A DNA stretch of 64,000 nucleotides from Akebia trifoliata (Eukaryota > Streptophyta > Magnoliopsida > Ranunculales > Lardizabalaceae). The position numbers and the translations under genes were made by a program. The stretch spans positions 21,997,288 to 22,061,287 of the forward strand of contig CM030717.1 in the NCBI GenBank assembly GCA_017979445.1, read 5' to 3'. Positions 33,936 through 46,482 of this stretch are shown piece by piece (the stretch's first letter is position 1; every line of letters begins with the position of its first letter). Under the pieces are notes generated by a model, which had not been told where the DNA came from, did no database searches, and worked only from the letters and a program-made list of their open reading frames with translations.

Positions 33936-36753
33936 GACCACTAAAACTCAAAGAGAATTTTTGATTCCCTCTGATGTAAAGATACAGAGTTTGAAATCGT
34001 CGACTTCTCCTGAAACTTACTCGATCTTGAACGTTTTTAGTGAAAATCGATTTTTTCTTCGTCTATCGAAGAAAATTGCAGAGTTTGCTGGTTCAGATCG
34101 GTAGGAAAACTTTGATTCAAAGTAAAATGGTAGGATTTCAATCGAATAGCCAAAAACCCTTTTCAAAAACATAGTTTGTGTTGGTTTTCTTTCAAAAATC
34201 TGGATCATTTCTTTGGTTTAAGGTGTATTTTGGATCTCACTTGAAACCTTAATTCAAAGAGAAATGTCAGATCTCGTGATTCTGAGACATAAATCACTGT
34301 ATACTCTTCGAATCATACCCGATCTTGATTGATTTATCTGAAAATAGATTTTTTTACGGAAGTTTCAGGGATTTTTTGTTCAGGTCATTAGAAAATCCAA
34401 ACTTTTTGAAGAAAGGCTTAATCCAGATTTCTCTTGGTTTAGAGAGGAATTGACCAATCTAAAGCTAGGGATCAGGATCTTGATTCATCAACTTTGCTAA
34501 TCTCTTGGTTTGGACCATCTAAAGCTAAGGATCAGGATCTTGGTTTGTCAACTTTGTTAAAACCGTCCACTGATGTGGAAATTTTGGGATAAAAAAAAAT
34601 CGTTTTCTTTCTTGGTGATTGGATTGGATTGGATTAGGATTGATTAAATTATTAATTACTAAAAAAATTTCTTTGGTTCAAATAGATCAAATCTAGATTA
34701 TAGGAAAAAATTTCAGATCCGATGGTGGATTGATTCTCTTCTGTTGCCGAACACCCTAATAATAACAGTATTTGAAGGTAATTTATGGAACTTCAAGAGT
34801 TAGATATGTAAATACACGAGTTGCAAAACCACAACCTGACCATTGGAATAAACCATATCCAAAAATATTGTCTAGTGTAGATAGGATGATTTGTGATTTT
34901 GTCTATGTGATCGTATTAGAAATTACCCTTTGACATGCTTGTCAGTGTTGTTATAGATTCGGGTGGGGGATGTTTGTTTTCATTATAGAGATGCAAATTT
35001 TGAATTTTACTTTATGATTTCTTTTTCTTTTTTATTAAATCATGATTTTTTTTAAATAAAAGAAAATCAACTTCTTTAAAATAAAAAAGAGGTTTTTTGT
35101 TGCTTGGTAAAATAAAATCAATTTGTTTTAAAAAAATCACTCTTTATCTCAATAATTACCATTATATCCTTAATTCAATATTCTCTGAGAATCTCGATTT
35201 GTTTAGGGTCACCCAATATGATATTTGATTAAACCATAAAAAAATTTAAAAAAAAATTGTTTGGTTCATTTTTTGAAAAGAAAAAAGAATTTTTTGTTCC
35301 TATTGGATCTGATTGATTATTCTGTGTTATATTAATTGACTGTTCATCTAATATGTTTGATCTTGACATACATATCTTTGATGTACATACTTTGATTTCA
35401 ATTTTGATGTTGTGGATAATTTGTATTTCTTGATCAATATTTATCCTTGCTTGTATGGTTTGATTTGACCCATGGGCCTACTTATCTGAAAAATACATCG
35501 GGCATATCCCACTCTATTTTGTACAAACCACTAGCACGTTTATTTTATTGCATTGCACGCTTGCATGTCCTTTATAGTTAACGTGGCACTAGTGCATGGC
35601 CCGGTCTCCTCATGAGATGCGACGTTATGCATGAAAACCATAACTCCCGTCATGTACATTTATGGTATATAAAACTAGGGCATTAGTACCGTTTGATCAG
35701 GTGACATTGAAAGGTATATCGATACACCCATGCTGGAATGACTTGAGTCTTTGTCCTATTGTAAGTCGCAAAGTCACATGTCCCAATTGCCAACCCTAGG
35801 CAAAACTAATATAAGTTACACCAATTACACTTCTTGGTCAAAATCAGTCCCTAAGCGAGATCCTGTCTCGCTGTACTTCATGTACTAAGAGGATAAACTA
35901 CGTCTATTCTGGATGAGACGTGACTTAAGACTGCTTTTGCTCAACATTGTGCGCCACCTCTCAACTGGGGATTAAATTGGTTGTTTTTTACTTCAGAGAT
36001 TTGGGTTAAAATTTTAGATTATCACCTATATGGTATATCAAGCCAAGTCACCACGTATCGTCTGATCGAGTACGCTCGAGAGGTATATAGATGCACTTAG
36101 GCAAGGGTGGCTAGATAAATCTCATTGCACATAGTAAATCTAGTGGCTAAGAACCTTCCTATAGGTCATGACCTGAACCAACTATGGATGGTCCCGGGTT
36201 ACCCTATTCAATCCAATCAACAGGTAAGTGGGCGGACCGGTCCAGACCGTTCAAACTAAACCCGCAATATTGATCTGACCCAATATGTGAAATGTAAACT
36301 AATTGGCCCAATCGACAAATGGATCAAACTGATCAACACCAAAACGGTTGGACCAATGGGTTTTACTTTCAAAGATTCAAATTATTTTATACAAAAAAGA
36401 TTCGATCTTAAGGTCAAATTAATTTTTTTGATTGAATGCTCTATCCTAATCAAGGGTAGACCCGTGACTAACTTTTTTCACTTTCTTAGTCACTATAGAC
36501 TTATAGTGCATTTGGATTCGATATTTTTCATCGAACTTGGGCTAACTTATATCAATATTTTAATCATGTGGTTAAGAGTCAAAGCTTTAGAGTTAATGGT
36601 TAACCTTGGTTTACTTTAAATTAGGAAATAATTGTTCCTAAATGTTCAAAACCACCATCTATACCACTTTGGGTCCATGAAAAAAATCATCTTTCCAAAG
36701 TATCATTGTCAATTCCAAGTAGTTAGCCCTTGCCACAAGAAGAAACAAGTACC
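33936..36753 (+). other. leader of Ogre-like element A, second part
   Basis: No gene is supported. Blocks at 35580-35625 (gtggcactagtgcatggccc) and 35813-35970 match the leader of the minus-strand Ogre-like element. No ORF1 is found before gag, unlike that copy. A 110-codon open stretch at 36287-36619 has no recognisable motif. Confidence 0.6.
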
Positions 36754-37901
36754 ATGGATGAAACAACGCTTCGTCAGATTTTAGAGTCTTTTCAAGCACA
36801 AATTATTAATTCCATTCAAACATAAATTGAACCCTTAAAGACTGCTTAAAGACTGAAAAGAAAAAAAAGAAAAAGCTATAGAACCCCTAGATGTGTTTGA
36901 CATCATCGAAGACTAGGAGGATAATCAATTACCTGTCGACCCTATCTTAGCTCATCGAATAACTCAGGTTGAAACTGCCTCGAAGAATATCAAAAATCCC
37001 GATGATCTTGCTCTTGGATTAAGGGCAATGACATTATTTCCCACAGTCCGTCTGCCAGAGAAGTTCATAATGCCAGACATAGGGAAGTTTGATGGGATTG
37101 GATGCCCTAGGACTCACTTGAAAGTATATGTTGGCATCATGCAATCTTAGGGTTTGAGTGAAGAACATATGTCACAACTTTTTCAAATAACCCTTACAGG
37201 TCCTCCCTACGCTGACTAATGTCATTGGACTCATCTCGGGTAAGAACATGGCATGAATTGATGAAGAAATTTATTACTCGGTATTTATTCAACACGGACA
37301 TTGAACTCACAAGAAGAGATTTCAAAACTACTAAATAGAAGTCTGGGGAAATTTTCACTGAGTTTATTGTTCGATTGAGAGCTAAAACCGCTCAATTGTG
37401 GGACTGACCTCAAGAGAAGGAACAAATCAAGATCATCCTCAAGAATCTCACTTCAAATTATGCCAAGTTCTTAATACCTCAGTACCTTCCCACTTTTCAG
37501 TCCTTCTTTGAGGCTGGAAATCAACTTGAGGATGCCAACTCTTTGGGACTTTTTGGTACTCGTCTGAGTCAAAATCCAAACATTTCAAATCCAGTGCTAA
37601 TTCCTTACACGTAGCCAACTCTTTTTTTGCATTAGCTCCTTAAGCCACTCAGTCCTTACAAGCCAAGCCTAGGAGACAATTCGCCAATCTTGGAATGTCC
37701 CTTAATGTCGCCTATTAAAAGTTGATGAAAAGGGGATGCTGACACTATTACAACCTAAGCCTTTGCCCAATCTTCTCCCTCCAAACTTGGACAATGGACA
37801 ATTCTGTGAACTCCATCAGATGTCCGGCTATATTCTTGATTGGTGCATTACTCTCCGTCATGTTATTCAAGACCTTATTGAGTAAGGAAAGGTCACCATA
37901 C
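36754..37901 (+). pseudogene. gag: gag of Ogre-like element A, first part
   Basis: Candidate start ATG 36754 (MDETTLRQILESFQAQI). The gag domain is clear but broken: FPTVRLPEKFIMPDIGKFDG, THLKVYVGIMQS, MSQLFQITLTGPP, WHELMKKFITRYLFNTDIEL, FIVRLRAKTAQLW, ILKNLTSNYAKFLIPQYLP. A knuckle-like segment FCELHQMSGYILDWC lies near 37803. Stops are numerous, and it is cut at 37901 by a solo LTR. Wording matches Ogre/Retand Gag, not the Tat gag at 800. Confidence 0.8.
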
Positions 37902-39688
37902 TGTAGACACCCCATTTTTGCATCCGCCTGATTAATCAACTCGTCAACCCGATCGCAAGGATTCCCAATGATGGATGTGTATTCCATTGCTTTACTTTGT
38001 TACCAGATTTGTTTCAGAAATCCAGATGAGGTATCTCGAATTGACAAAACCTTAGAAACCACGCTAGAAACCACGCTACGCTAGGAAAGTACGACCCCAA
38101 AAACATAGAAATCATCATCTTGCAGACCAAAAAGAAGCTTCACGATAAAAATCACTAAAAATTACCAAATTACCAAAATACCCCTAACCTCAAAACAACC
38201 TTAGAGCCTACGTTACGCTTAGGAAAACCCATTCGAACACATAAAATGACAAATTGGAACCAAATAAATCATTTCACCAATTTTAACAGAATTTGACAAA
38301 ATTACGAAAATGCCCCTCATAAAGTTCACAACTATTTCACACAAAAAATTTTAATAAATAACAAAAACTAATATTTCCATTGAATTCCTTACGAAAAACC
38401 GATTCTAAAACATCCTAGAACATTAAAAACCGACTTAAAACGTGAAAAGTCCTCTCCGGGGGCAAAACGGTAATTTCACAATTTTCATGATAAAAAAATT
38501 CCGAAATTAATAAATAAAACACTAAATAATTAAATTTAAACATTAATGAAATTAATTTAAAATTTTGAACCTAAAAAATCGATTAATCGGACTCTCAGGC
38601 AAAATTGTTGAGGGTTCGTGGGATATTTCTTTAAGGACCCCTCCATTTGGGGGTCCAAAGAATTAAAGATATTTTAGATGGGGGTTCTCCAAAAATTAAA
38701 AGTAAATCAAGCAAGACTAAGGTCAAGGTATTAAAGTCAATCAAGTGAGACTGAAGTCAAAATTAAAGTCAATTAAGCAAAACTAAAGTCAAGATATTAA
38801 AAGTCAATCAATTAAGACTAAAGTCAAAACATTAAAAGTCAATCAAATAAGACCAAAAGTCATAATAGAATTATAATTGATTAATAACTCTATCTAATAG
38901 AGTTCTAACTTAAAAACAATTCTACCTAAAACAATTTGAATTAAAACACAATTCTACCTAAAACAATTCTAATTAAAATACAATTCTACCTAAAACAAGT
39001 CAAACTAAAACACAACTCTAATTAAAAGATCTCTAATTAAACACTAACTCTATCCAAATCAACCCCTAAAAACATCTATAAATAGAGGTGCTCACACCCT
39101 ATTTTCGTATCAAATTATAAACCCTAAGAGAAGTAGGTCTAGAAGCTCCCCTAGCCCCCATAAACCTTAGTTTTGGAGCCCCAACTCCTTAGCTAACATC
39201 CCTCCTTCAATTTTAGTCTAGAAAACACTCAAAAGCCTTCTAAAAACACCCTCAAATCCACAACGAAATTGAAGAGTTCAGATTCAAAAACAAGGAGATA
39301 CCTTGCCTAGGAGATCCGAAGTCAAATCCGGAAGCAGAACGAAGTAAGGGAGCACGGTACAAGGAGTTCTTTTTGTCAGATCTGAGGGAACCAAGTCCTT
39401 GCCATCGGAAAGGTAAACCTTTTATTTTTATTTATTTTCTTATCTAGGTTTTAGCAATGTAATTTACTTGGGAATTTAGTAGAGACCGGCTTTGGCCAGG
39501 CGGGGTTGGTGCCTAACACCTTCCAACCCCGTAACTTGATCCCCGAATTCAGTTTTTTTGGTTTTAGATTAGTTTTTATCCGTTTAGAGTCATTGATCGG
39601 TTCCTAGACCGTAATAACTAGGTGGCGACTCCCAAACCTCAAGGGTCAAAAGCGGATCCGCGCACCCCGCGGATCGAGGGCGCTTTCA
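37902..39688 (+). repeat. solo LTR of the Ogre-like family (1787 bp), duplication CATAC
   Basis: It starts TGTAGACACCCC and ends GGGCGCTTTCA. CATAC occurs at 37897-37901 and 39689-39693. It is the reverse complement of the LTRs at 5232 and 16014. Nothing internal remains, so it is a solo LTR. Its TTGAC-type array (8 motifs as AGTCAA/GGTCAA) is at about 38726-38870. Confidence 0.95.
39076..39084 (+). promoter_or_regulatory. TATA box of the Ogre-family solo LTR
   Basis: CTATAAATA, about 200 bp downstream of the TTGAC array. A polypyrimidine-flanked start region (cacaccctattttcgtatca) follows, shared by the other LTR copies. Confidence 0.65.
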
Positions 39689-39693
39689 CATAC

Positions 39694-40046
39694 CCACTCC
39701 TACCGCTTCTAATGTTAAAACTAATCATTTGCCTACATTTCAAAATCAACCCCCTCCTACTCTGAACCTAATATCCATATCCAAATCCAAATCAGTTGAC
39801 CCAGTTTCATTCATTCACCCAATTGGTCTTAACAGTGCATCATCCCCATGCCAGGATGATCCAAACTATCCTAAGGCAGTGATAGAACTAAAGAACAGAG
39901 AAATTATTGAAACAATGTGTTATTCAACATATGACAGGCTCGAATTAGAATATAAAGAGATAGCAAAAGCAGACAAGTTCAACTCACCTATTGAAGATAT
40001 CCAAATTGGCATAGGCTTTAGAATCATTTCCCTCCATTCAAAATGA
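39694..40046 (+). pseudogene. Ogre-like element A coding region resumed after the solo LTR
   Basis: The frame interrupted at 37901 continues in phase once the LTR and one target-site copy are discounted. About 105 open codons (39729-40046) are present, including HPIGLNSASSPCQDDPNYPK and LELEYKEIAKADKFNSPI. I do not recognise a domain; it lies where the gag-protease linker would be. Confidence 0.55.
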
Positions 40047-40646
40047 TGTTCTCGCTTTTAAGTTTTCTTTTTAGCATCAGTTGCGTTAGTTTTTGAGTTC
40101 AGTTAGTTATTTCGATTATGTTAAGTTTTTTATTTTGGGCTTCAATCAAGTTAGAGTCTATGTTTTTTTCCTTCCAATAAATAAATAAACTTTTGATTAT
40201 CATGCATGCAATAATGATGTAAACATAAAATTTGACATGAGAAATGCCTCAAAGCTCACTAATCAAATTTGATAAATATTGGAATTAAAAAGTACACTCA
40301 AAAAGTGCAAATGGGTACTACTCAGGGGAACATGAGAGAATAATCTTACTTAAGAAATTCAATAACATTCTTATATGGTCTCATGAAGATATATTGATAG
40401 ATTGCACCAAAATAGATCAAGACATAAAGTCAAAGGTGGTTTTCAAAGTCAAAGTTTATCGATCAAGAATGATGCAGTTGAAACCATGGACAAAGATTTA
40501 AGGTCCACAAGAAGATCCATCATACTGCTAATTTAAGAGAGCAAGATTGTCATTTATAAAAGAATAAGAGATTTTTTAAAGTTTTGAAAATGTTGAACGA
40601 GTCAATGTCAAATACAAATAACTCAATTACATTAAACTTTGTAAAA
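40047..40646 (+). other. decayed Ogre-like sequence, trace of the RT start
   Basis: The translation near 40345 reads ERIILLKKFNNILIWSHEDI, resembling the 'LL.EF.DVFAWSYEDM' block before RT. Nothing further of RT follows. The remaining sequence is AT-rich with many stops. Confidence 0.35.
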
Positions 40647-40815
40647 GAAGGCTGAAGATTACTCTTTCTCAAAAGAAGACTAAAGATTATTCCTTATCAG
40701 AAAAAAGATTAAAGATTACTCATTCTCAAAATAAGACTGAAGATTACTCATTCTTAGAAAAAGACTGAAGATTACTCATTCTCAGAAGAAGATTGAAGAT
40801 TACTCCTTCTCAAAA
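40647..40815. repeat. 28-bp tandem repeat, about six copies
   Basis: Units such as aagactgaagattactcatt followed by ctcagaag recur at 28-bp spacing with substitutions. They lie at the 3' side of the Tekay-like element or the end of element A; assignment is uncertain. Confidence 0.85.
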
Positions 40816-40964
40816 GAAGAACTTACTCGACAGAGAAATCATGACATTGAGTTCTTAAAACCTTAATCAAATCAAGTAGTATTTCACTAAGGAGGCCTTT
40901 TTTGGTCGAACCATCTTTCTATCTTGCCAAGAAAAGATAACCTTCTTTGGCTAGAGGACTAGAT

Positions 40965-42290
40965 TTAGATTTGAGTTATTTTACTCTCCTCTAGTATTTG
41001 TATTGCACATTTCTCATAGAACATGTCTTTGTTTATCTCTAAATCCCGCAAATCAGCCATATGTGAAGGATCTGGCAAATACTTCTTCAGCATGGATACG
41101 TGGATCATTTTGTGAACCTGCTCAACCTGTGGTAGTAGAATCAACATGTAAACCACTGGTCTTCTCTGTTCGACTATTTCAAACGGTCCCACAAATTGTG
41201 TCTTCAATTTACTCTTTATTCCAAATTCGAAGTTTCCTTTTCGGGACGATATCTTCAAAAACATTCCGTCATCAACTTGGAGTTTTAAAGGTTTGCGTCG
41301 CTTATCTACATAGCTCTTTAGTCTACTCTGAGCAGTTTTTAATTTATCTCGTATCATGCGTACTGTTTTAGTAGTTTCCTCAATAATTTTCGGTCCCAAC
41401 ACCATGGTATCTCCTGTCTCTACCTAACATATTGGTGATCGACAAGTTCCATTGTACAAAACTTCAAATGGTGCCATGTCGATATTAGTTTGAAAACTAT
41501 TATTGTAGGAGAATTTTACCAATGGTAAGTGATGTTTCTAACCTCCACTAAAATTCAAAACACATACCCACAACACGTCTTCTAAAATCTTAATCACCCA
41601 CTCAGGCTGTCCATCTGACTGTGAATGAAAAGTCGTACTGAATTTCAATTGAGTACCCATGACTTTGTGTAGACTTTCCCAAAATTAGAAAATAAATTTG
41701 GGATCTCTATCTGACACGATAGAAATCGATTTTCCATGCAGTTGAACTATCTCAACTATATATATTTGGCTCAGTCTATCAATGCTTAATGAAATTCGAC
41801 TTGGAATTAAATGTTCCGATTTTGTCAGTCGATCCACAATTACCCATATGATGTCTGACTCGACATTGACTTTTGGTAACCAAATTACAAAGTCTATGGT
41901 CACATGCTCCCAGTTCTATTTTGTTATGGGTAATGGTTGGAATAAGCGTATTGGGTTGCGGTGTTCTGCCTTGATTAGCTGACATGTCAGGCATCTACTT
42001 ATATATTTTACAATAACCTTCGTCATACCCAAAAACTAGAAATTTATACGCAGATCTCTATACATCTTTATACCTCATGGGTGAATAAAATATCGAAAAC
42101 GGTGTGCCCACCCAATATCAGACCTTAATTGCGCATCTTGAGGTATCCACATCCTACTTCTGAATCTGAGAATCTCATCTGATTCTTTCGACCAATTTAG
42201 GTCAGCCAAGTTCCCGGCTCTCGACTCGTATTCTTGCCCATCCACATTTATTTTTTGAGATTTTCAGATTCGTGCTATTAGTTTATTTTC
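40965..42290 (-). pseudogene. integrase of the Tekay-like element
   Basis: The zinc domain trace includes IHP...G and SRCLTCQLIKAEH (near 42000). Core: first Asp in TIDFVIWLPKV, second in IVSDRDPKFIF (41903-41685). The Glu is in SDGQPEW near 41590, in another frame. The C-terminal domain is open at 41405-40965: TAQSRLKSYVDKRRKPL, KLKTQFVGPFEIVEQ and HVSMLKKYLPDPSHMADL. A chromodomain would normally follow but is replaced by unrelated sequence. Confidence 0.8.
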
Positions 42291-43119
42291 AATCCTTAGT
42301 GTACCCAAATATATGTGTGGTCTATACCTTCTCCTCAAAGTCTTGAATAATATTTTTGTGGCTTGCTCAAGCAATTGCCATTATTTTACCATCATATGTG
42401 CTACAGTGTTCCTGTTCAGTGTGTTGGTAATTACATTCATCTTTCCTGGGTGATACTTAAGAATAAAATCATAGTCTTTTAGATATTCCACCCAACATTA
42501 CTGCCTCATATTCAATTCCCGCTGCAAGAATATAGGAGGTTCTTATGATAGGAGCATGCCTCAAACTTCTTTCCATATGGGTAATGCTATGCATATGGAG
42601 GCAACTCAAGATCATGAACATGATAGTTTTTCTCATGATTCTTCAATTTTTTGGATACTTATGCCACTACCTTCCCAAACTGCATCAATATAGCTCCCAA
42701 ACTAATATTGGATGCATCAGCAAAGATCGTTAAACCTTAATATAAAATCGAAGATACTAGAATTTGAGCGGTTGTTAATATTTTCTTGAACTCCTGAAAT
42801 GTCGTCTTGCAATTGTCATCCTACTCAAACTAGAAAATTTTCTATGTCAGTCTAATCAACGGTGTTGCAAGAGTGGAGAACCCCTTAATAAATCTTCGAT
42901 AATAGCCCACTATCCTAGGAAAACTTCTAATATCTATCATTGTCTTTGGTTGTTTCCTCGACAGCATGACTTCAACTTTGGAAAGGTCGACCACTTTTCC
43001 TTCACCTGACATTACGTGTCTTAAGAATTTCACCTTCAGAAGTCAGAACTCATACTTGTTAAACTTGCATATAGCTTATGTTCTCGTAAAATCTATAGTG
43101 TGATTTTGAGGTATCTCTC
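42291..43119 (-). pseudogene. RT C-terminus and RNase H of the Tekay-like element
   Basis: The open part 43033-42842 gives MKFLRHVMSGEGKVVDLSKV, KQPKTMIDIRSFPRIVGYYR and RFIKGFSTLATPLIRLT, the RT thumb/connection. RNase H traces (GLTIFADASNISLGAILMQF and NYHVHDLEL) follow in shifted frames. The right edge at 43119 is the site of the solo LTR insertion. Confidence 0.75.
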
Positions 43120-44849
43120 TATAGACACCCCATTTTTGCACTCGCCTGATTAATCAACTCATCAACCCGATTGCAACGGTTCCAAATGATGGATGATTAT
43201 TCTAATGTTTTATTTTATTACCAGATATGTTTCAGAAATCTGGATGAGGTATTTCAAATTAACAAAATTGTAGAAATCACGCTACGCTAGGAAAATATAA
43301 CCCCCAAAGCTTAGAAATTATCATTTTTCAAACAAAAAGAAGCTTCACGATAAAAATCACAAAAAAATGATCAAATTACCAAAATACCCCTAACCTTAAA
43401 ATATCCCTAGAGCTAACGTTACGCTTAGGAAAATCCTTTCGAACACATAAAATAATAAATCGAAACCAAATAAATTATTTCACCAATTTTAACAGAATTT
43501 GACAAAATTACGAAAATGCCCTTCATAAAGTTCACGACCATTTCACACAAAAATTTCATAAATGACACAAACCAATATTTTCATTGAATTCCTCACGAAA
43601 AATCAATTCTAAAACATCCTTGAACATAAAATAACGACTTAAAATATGAAAAGTCCTCTCCGAGGGTAAAACGGTAATTTCACGATTTTTATAATTAAAA
43701 TTTTCGAAATTAATAAATAAAATATTAAATAATTAAAGTGAAACATTAATAAAATTAATTTAAAATTTTAAACTAAAAAAATTGATCAATCAGGCTCTCA
43801 GGCAAAATTGTTGAGGGTTGCCAAGATATTTCTTCAAGGACCCCTCCATTTGGGGGTCCAAAGAATTAAAGATATAATAGAGGGGGGTTCTCCAAAAAAT
43901 TAAAGTCAATTAAGCAAGACTAAAGTCAAGGTATTAAAGTCAATCAAGTAAGACTAAAGTCAAAATTAAAGTCAATCAAGTACGACTAAAGTCAAGATAT
44001 TAAAGTCAATCAAGTAAGACTAAAGTCAAAATCTTAAAATCAATCAAATAGAACCAAAAGTCAAAATCCTAATAGAGTTCTAATTAAATAATAACTCTAT
44101 TTAATAGAATTCTAACTAAAATATAATTTTACCTAAAATAATTCTAATTAAAATACAACTCTATCTAAAACAAATCTAACTAAAATACAACTCTAACTAA
44201 AAGAATTTTAATTAAACACTAATTCCATCTAAATCAACCCTTAGAAAAATCTATAAATAGGGGTCCTCACACCCTATTTTCGTATCAAATCATAAACCCT
44301 AGGAAAAGTAGGTCAAGAAGCCTCCCCAACCTTCCCAAAATCCTAATTTTGAAGTCCTAACTCCTTATCTAACATCCATACCTCAACTTTAGCTCAAAAA
44401 ACACCCAAAAATCCTTCCAAAACACCTTCAAATCCATAAGAAAAATCAAAAAACTCATAGATCTAAGAAGAAGATACCTCAACTTGGAGATCAGAAATCA
44501 AATCCGGTGGTGGGCGAATAGCAAGGAAATACATACGTAGATACTCTTCGCTTGTGTTGAGGAAATCGTTGTAATTGGCAAGGTAACTTTCTTTTATATT
44601 TTTATTATTATAATTATTTGTTATTTTTGGTCTATTTTGCAATGTAACCGATTTTTGGGAAGAAGTAGAGACCGACACTTGCAAGGTGGGGTTGGTGCCT
44701 AACACCTTCCAACCCTGTAACTTGGGAAGAAGTTGTCTTTGTTTTTAGAGTCAATGATCGGTTCCTAGACTAGAATAACTAGGTGGCGACTCTCAAACCT
44801 CAAGGGTCAAAAGCGGATCCGCGCACCCCGCTGATTGAGGGCGCTTTCA
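43120..44849 (+). repeat. solo LTR of the Ogre-like family (1730 bp), duplication CTCTC
   Basis: It starts TATAGACACCCC, so the terminal TG has become TA. It ends GGGCGCTTTCA. CTCTC is at 43115-43119 and 44850-44854. It is inserted in the RT of the minus-strand Tekay-like element. The TTGAC-type array is at about 43910-44070. Confidence 0.95.
44251..44260 (+). promoter_or_regulatory. TATA box of the Ogre-family solo LTR
   Basis: CTATAAATAG at the position equivalent to 39076-39084. Confidence 0.65.
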
Positions 44850-44854
44850 CTCTC

Positions 44855-45242
44855 GTGATCCTCTCTCAGCTTCAAATATATTAGGATATCATCTATAGAT
44901 GTCATTGTGTTCATAATGGCATCCTATCAAGGTGCTCCCAAAATATCTGGTGTATAAGATTTATAAATGTTATCGATGCATTCATCAGATCGAAAGGCAT
45001 CACTAGATACTCAAAGTGTCCTAGCCTGATCCGAAATGCAGTCTTCGAAATATCCGTCTCCCAGATTCTCAACTAGTAGTATCCTGATCGTAAATCAATA
45101 TTGAAAAAATACTGGGCATCTTATAGTTGGTTAAACAGATCATCAATGTGCGGAAGGGGGTACTTATTTTTTATGGTCATTTGATTCAACTTCTGGTAAT
45201 CAATGCACAATTGAAGCGTCCCATTTTTTTGGATGAACATAA
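44855..45242 (-). pseudogene. pol: RT first half of the Tekay-like element
   Basis: Minus-strand reading from 45242 gives [54 protein letters not shown] and, across stops and a shift, the catalytic IDDIL. It continues at 43119 after the solo LTR. It would be the polymerase of the element; not functional. Confidence 0.8.
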
Positions 45243-46066
45243 TTAGTATTCTTCAGGGTGAAGAACTAGGTCAAATAAACCTAAGCTCATAAGCTCATCA
45301 ATCTGTGCTTTCAACTCTCGAGTTTCTACTGTGGCCATTCGGTATGGTGTAATAGAAATAGGTCCCATGCCTGAGACCAAATCAATTGAGAATTCTATCT
45401 CGCGATACGGCGACAAACCCGATAATTCTTCTTGAAAAACATCTCCAAATTTCTTGACTACCTCTACCATATCCACTAGCGTTTCTATCTTTGATACTCT
45501 CAAATTTTCCAATTGTTTGTATAGAGGACCGTCTCCTTTATACCTGAATCCTTGAATTTTAACCCTCGAATACCTCGATTTCTTAAAACTAATGGATCTT
45601 GCAAAGCAATTGACATGGGCATGGTTCTCTACTAACCAATCCATACCCAAGATGATGTCGAAAGCACAACAATCTAGTAACATGAGATCCATACTCATTT
45701 CTTGATCCTCTATTCTAATTATCAATCTTGACATAATTTTTCGGCTATCTGACAGTCTCCCAATAGGGTAGAAAATTTTATTACTCAGTCCATGTCAAAA
45801 TTTCTTAGCACTAGTACATGTGCAATCTTAGCATAAATGTATGATCTAGAGTAGCTAGTATTGAATAAAACTCGAATGTTAACATTATAAATTGAAATCG
45901 TACCTTCCAAAACCTCGTTTGAAGCAAGTACATCCTTTTGTGTCAAATGATATGCCTTGTCTTCGGGTCTAGGAATAACCCTTATTTTCGATAGTAATAG
46001 AGGACAATCTCTCCAAAAATGTCCCACCTGACTATACATGAAAACCTCAATGATTTTCACCTTCAT
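45243..46066 (-). pseudogene. zinc knuckle, protease and start of RT of the Tekay-like element, protease Asp lost
   Basis: At 46066-45785 a knuckle remnant SQVGHFWRDCPLL is followed by the protease strand IRVLFNTSYSRSYIYA, where the family has FDTGA. The catalytic Asp is Asn (AAT, + strand att at 45861-45863) and the Gly is Ser. At 45734-45243 come MLLDCCAFDIILGMDWL (protease C-terminal motif), EELSGLSPYREIEFSIDLV and ISITPYRMA, the lead-in to RT. A gap with a frameshift separates the two halves. Confidence 0.8.
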
Positions 46067-46074
46067 AGTTCTTT

Positions 46075-46388
46075 GTGAAGTGGGTAGTTGGTAAACTAGA
46101 GCTTACGGTCTCTAAACCTACCTTGTATGTTCCCTTAGCCCTGTTGGCATCACTAGAGTCCCAATTGCTTTATAACTCGATGATGGGGGAGCTCTATACT
46201 GTGGATACACTAACCCAGAGGCTCTCGACCTCGAATATATCGACCTCTTGGCCAGATTTGATCTGGAAGTAAAAGAGGTCTAGGGTTGACTAGTTTTCCC
46301 CAACTTATTACATCCATATCATTTGAGGTGCCTCATTATTTCTTTGATTTAGTGGTGCACCTAACAATTGTGGTGACTCTTGCGCCAT
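46075..46388 (-). pseudogene. gag: gag N- and C-terminal scraps of the Tekay-like element
   Basis: A minus-strand ATG at 46388-46386 opens MAQESPQLLGAPLNQRN, fitting a gag start. Only about 310 bp separate it from the zinc knuckle, so most of gag is deleted. A serine/arginine-rich stretch follows. Confidence 0.5.
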
Positions 46389-46482
46389 TTCTCACTTTCG
46401 ACCGCTAGCCCTATTTATTCGGGGTGGTGTGAGTACGTTATCAACTTTATTAAAATCTTGTGGCCTTTATTGTTTCCTGAAT

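Larger units (their letters stand above)
20050..40420 (+). mobile_element. Ogre-like element A (host of the Athila insertion)
   Basis: An LTR end, primer site and leader (20050-20710) stop at the Athila insertion. They resume at 33936 with more leader, then gag (36754-37901), a solo LTR, further coding sequence (39694-40046) and a trace of the RT start near 40345. Leader blocks match those of the nested element at 5232-17725. The rest of pol and a 3' LTR are not seen. Joining the parts rests on conserved order and on target-site copies. Confidence 0.75.

Noticed and set aside
36287..36619. 110-codon open frame before the gag of Ogre-like element A
   Set aside because: No motif, no similarity to the ORF1 at 12252-13439, and composition typical of the AT-rich leader.
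40816..40965. Chromodomain expected at the end of the Tekay-like integrase
   Set aside because: Minus-strand translation beyond the stop at 40965 shows no recognisable chromodomain in any frame, so none is claimed.
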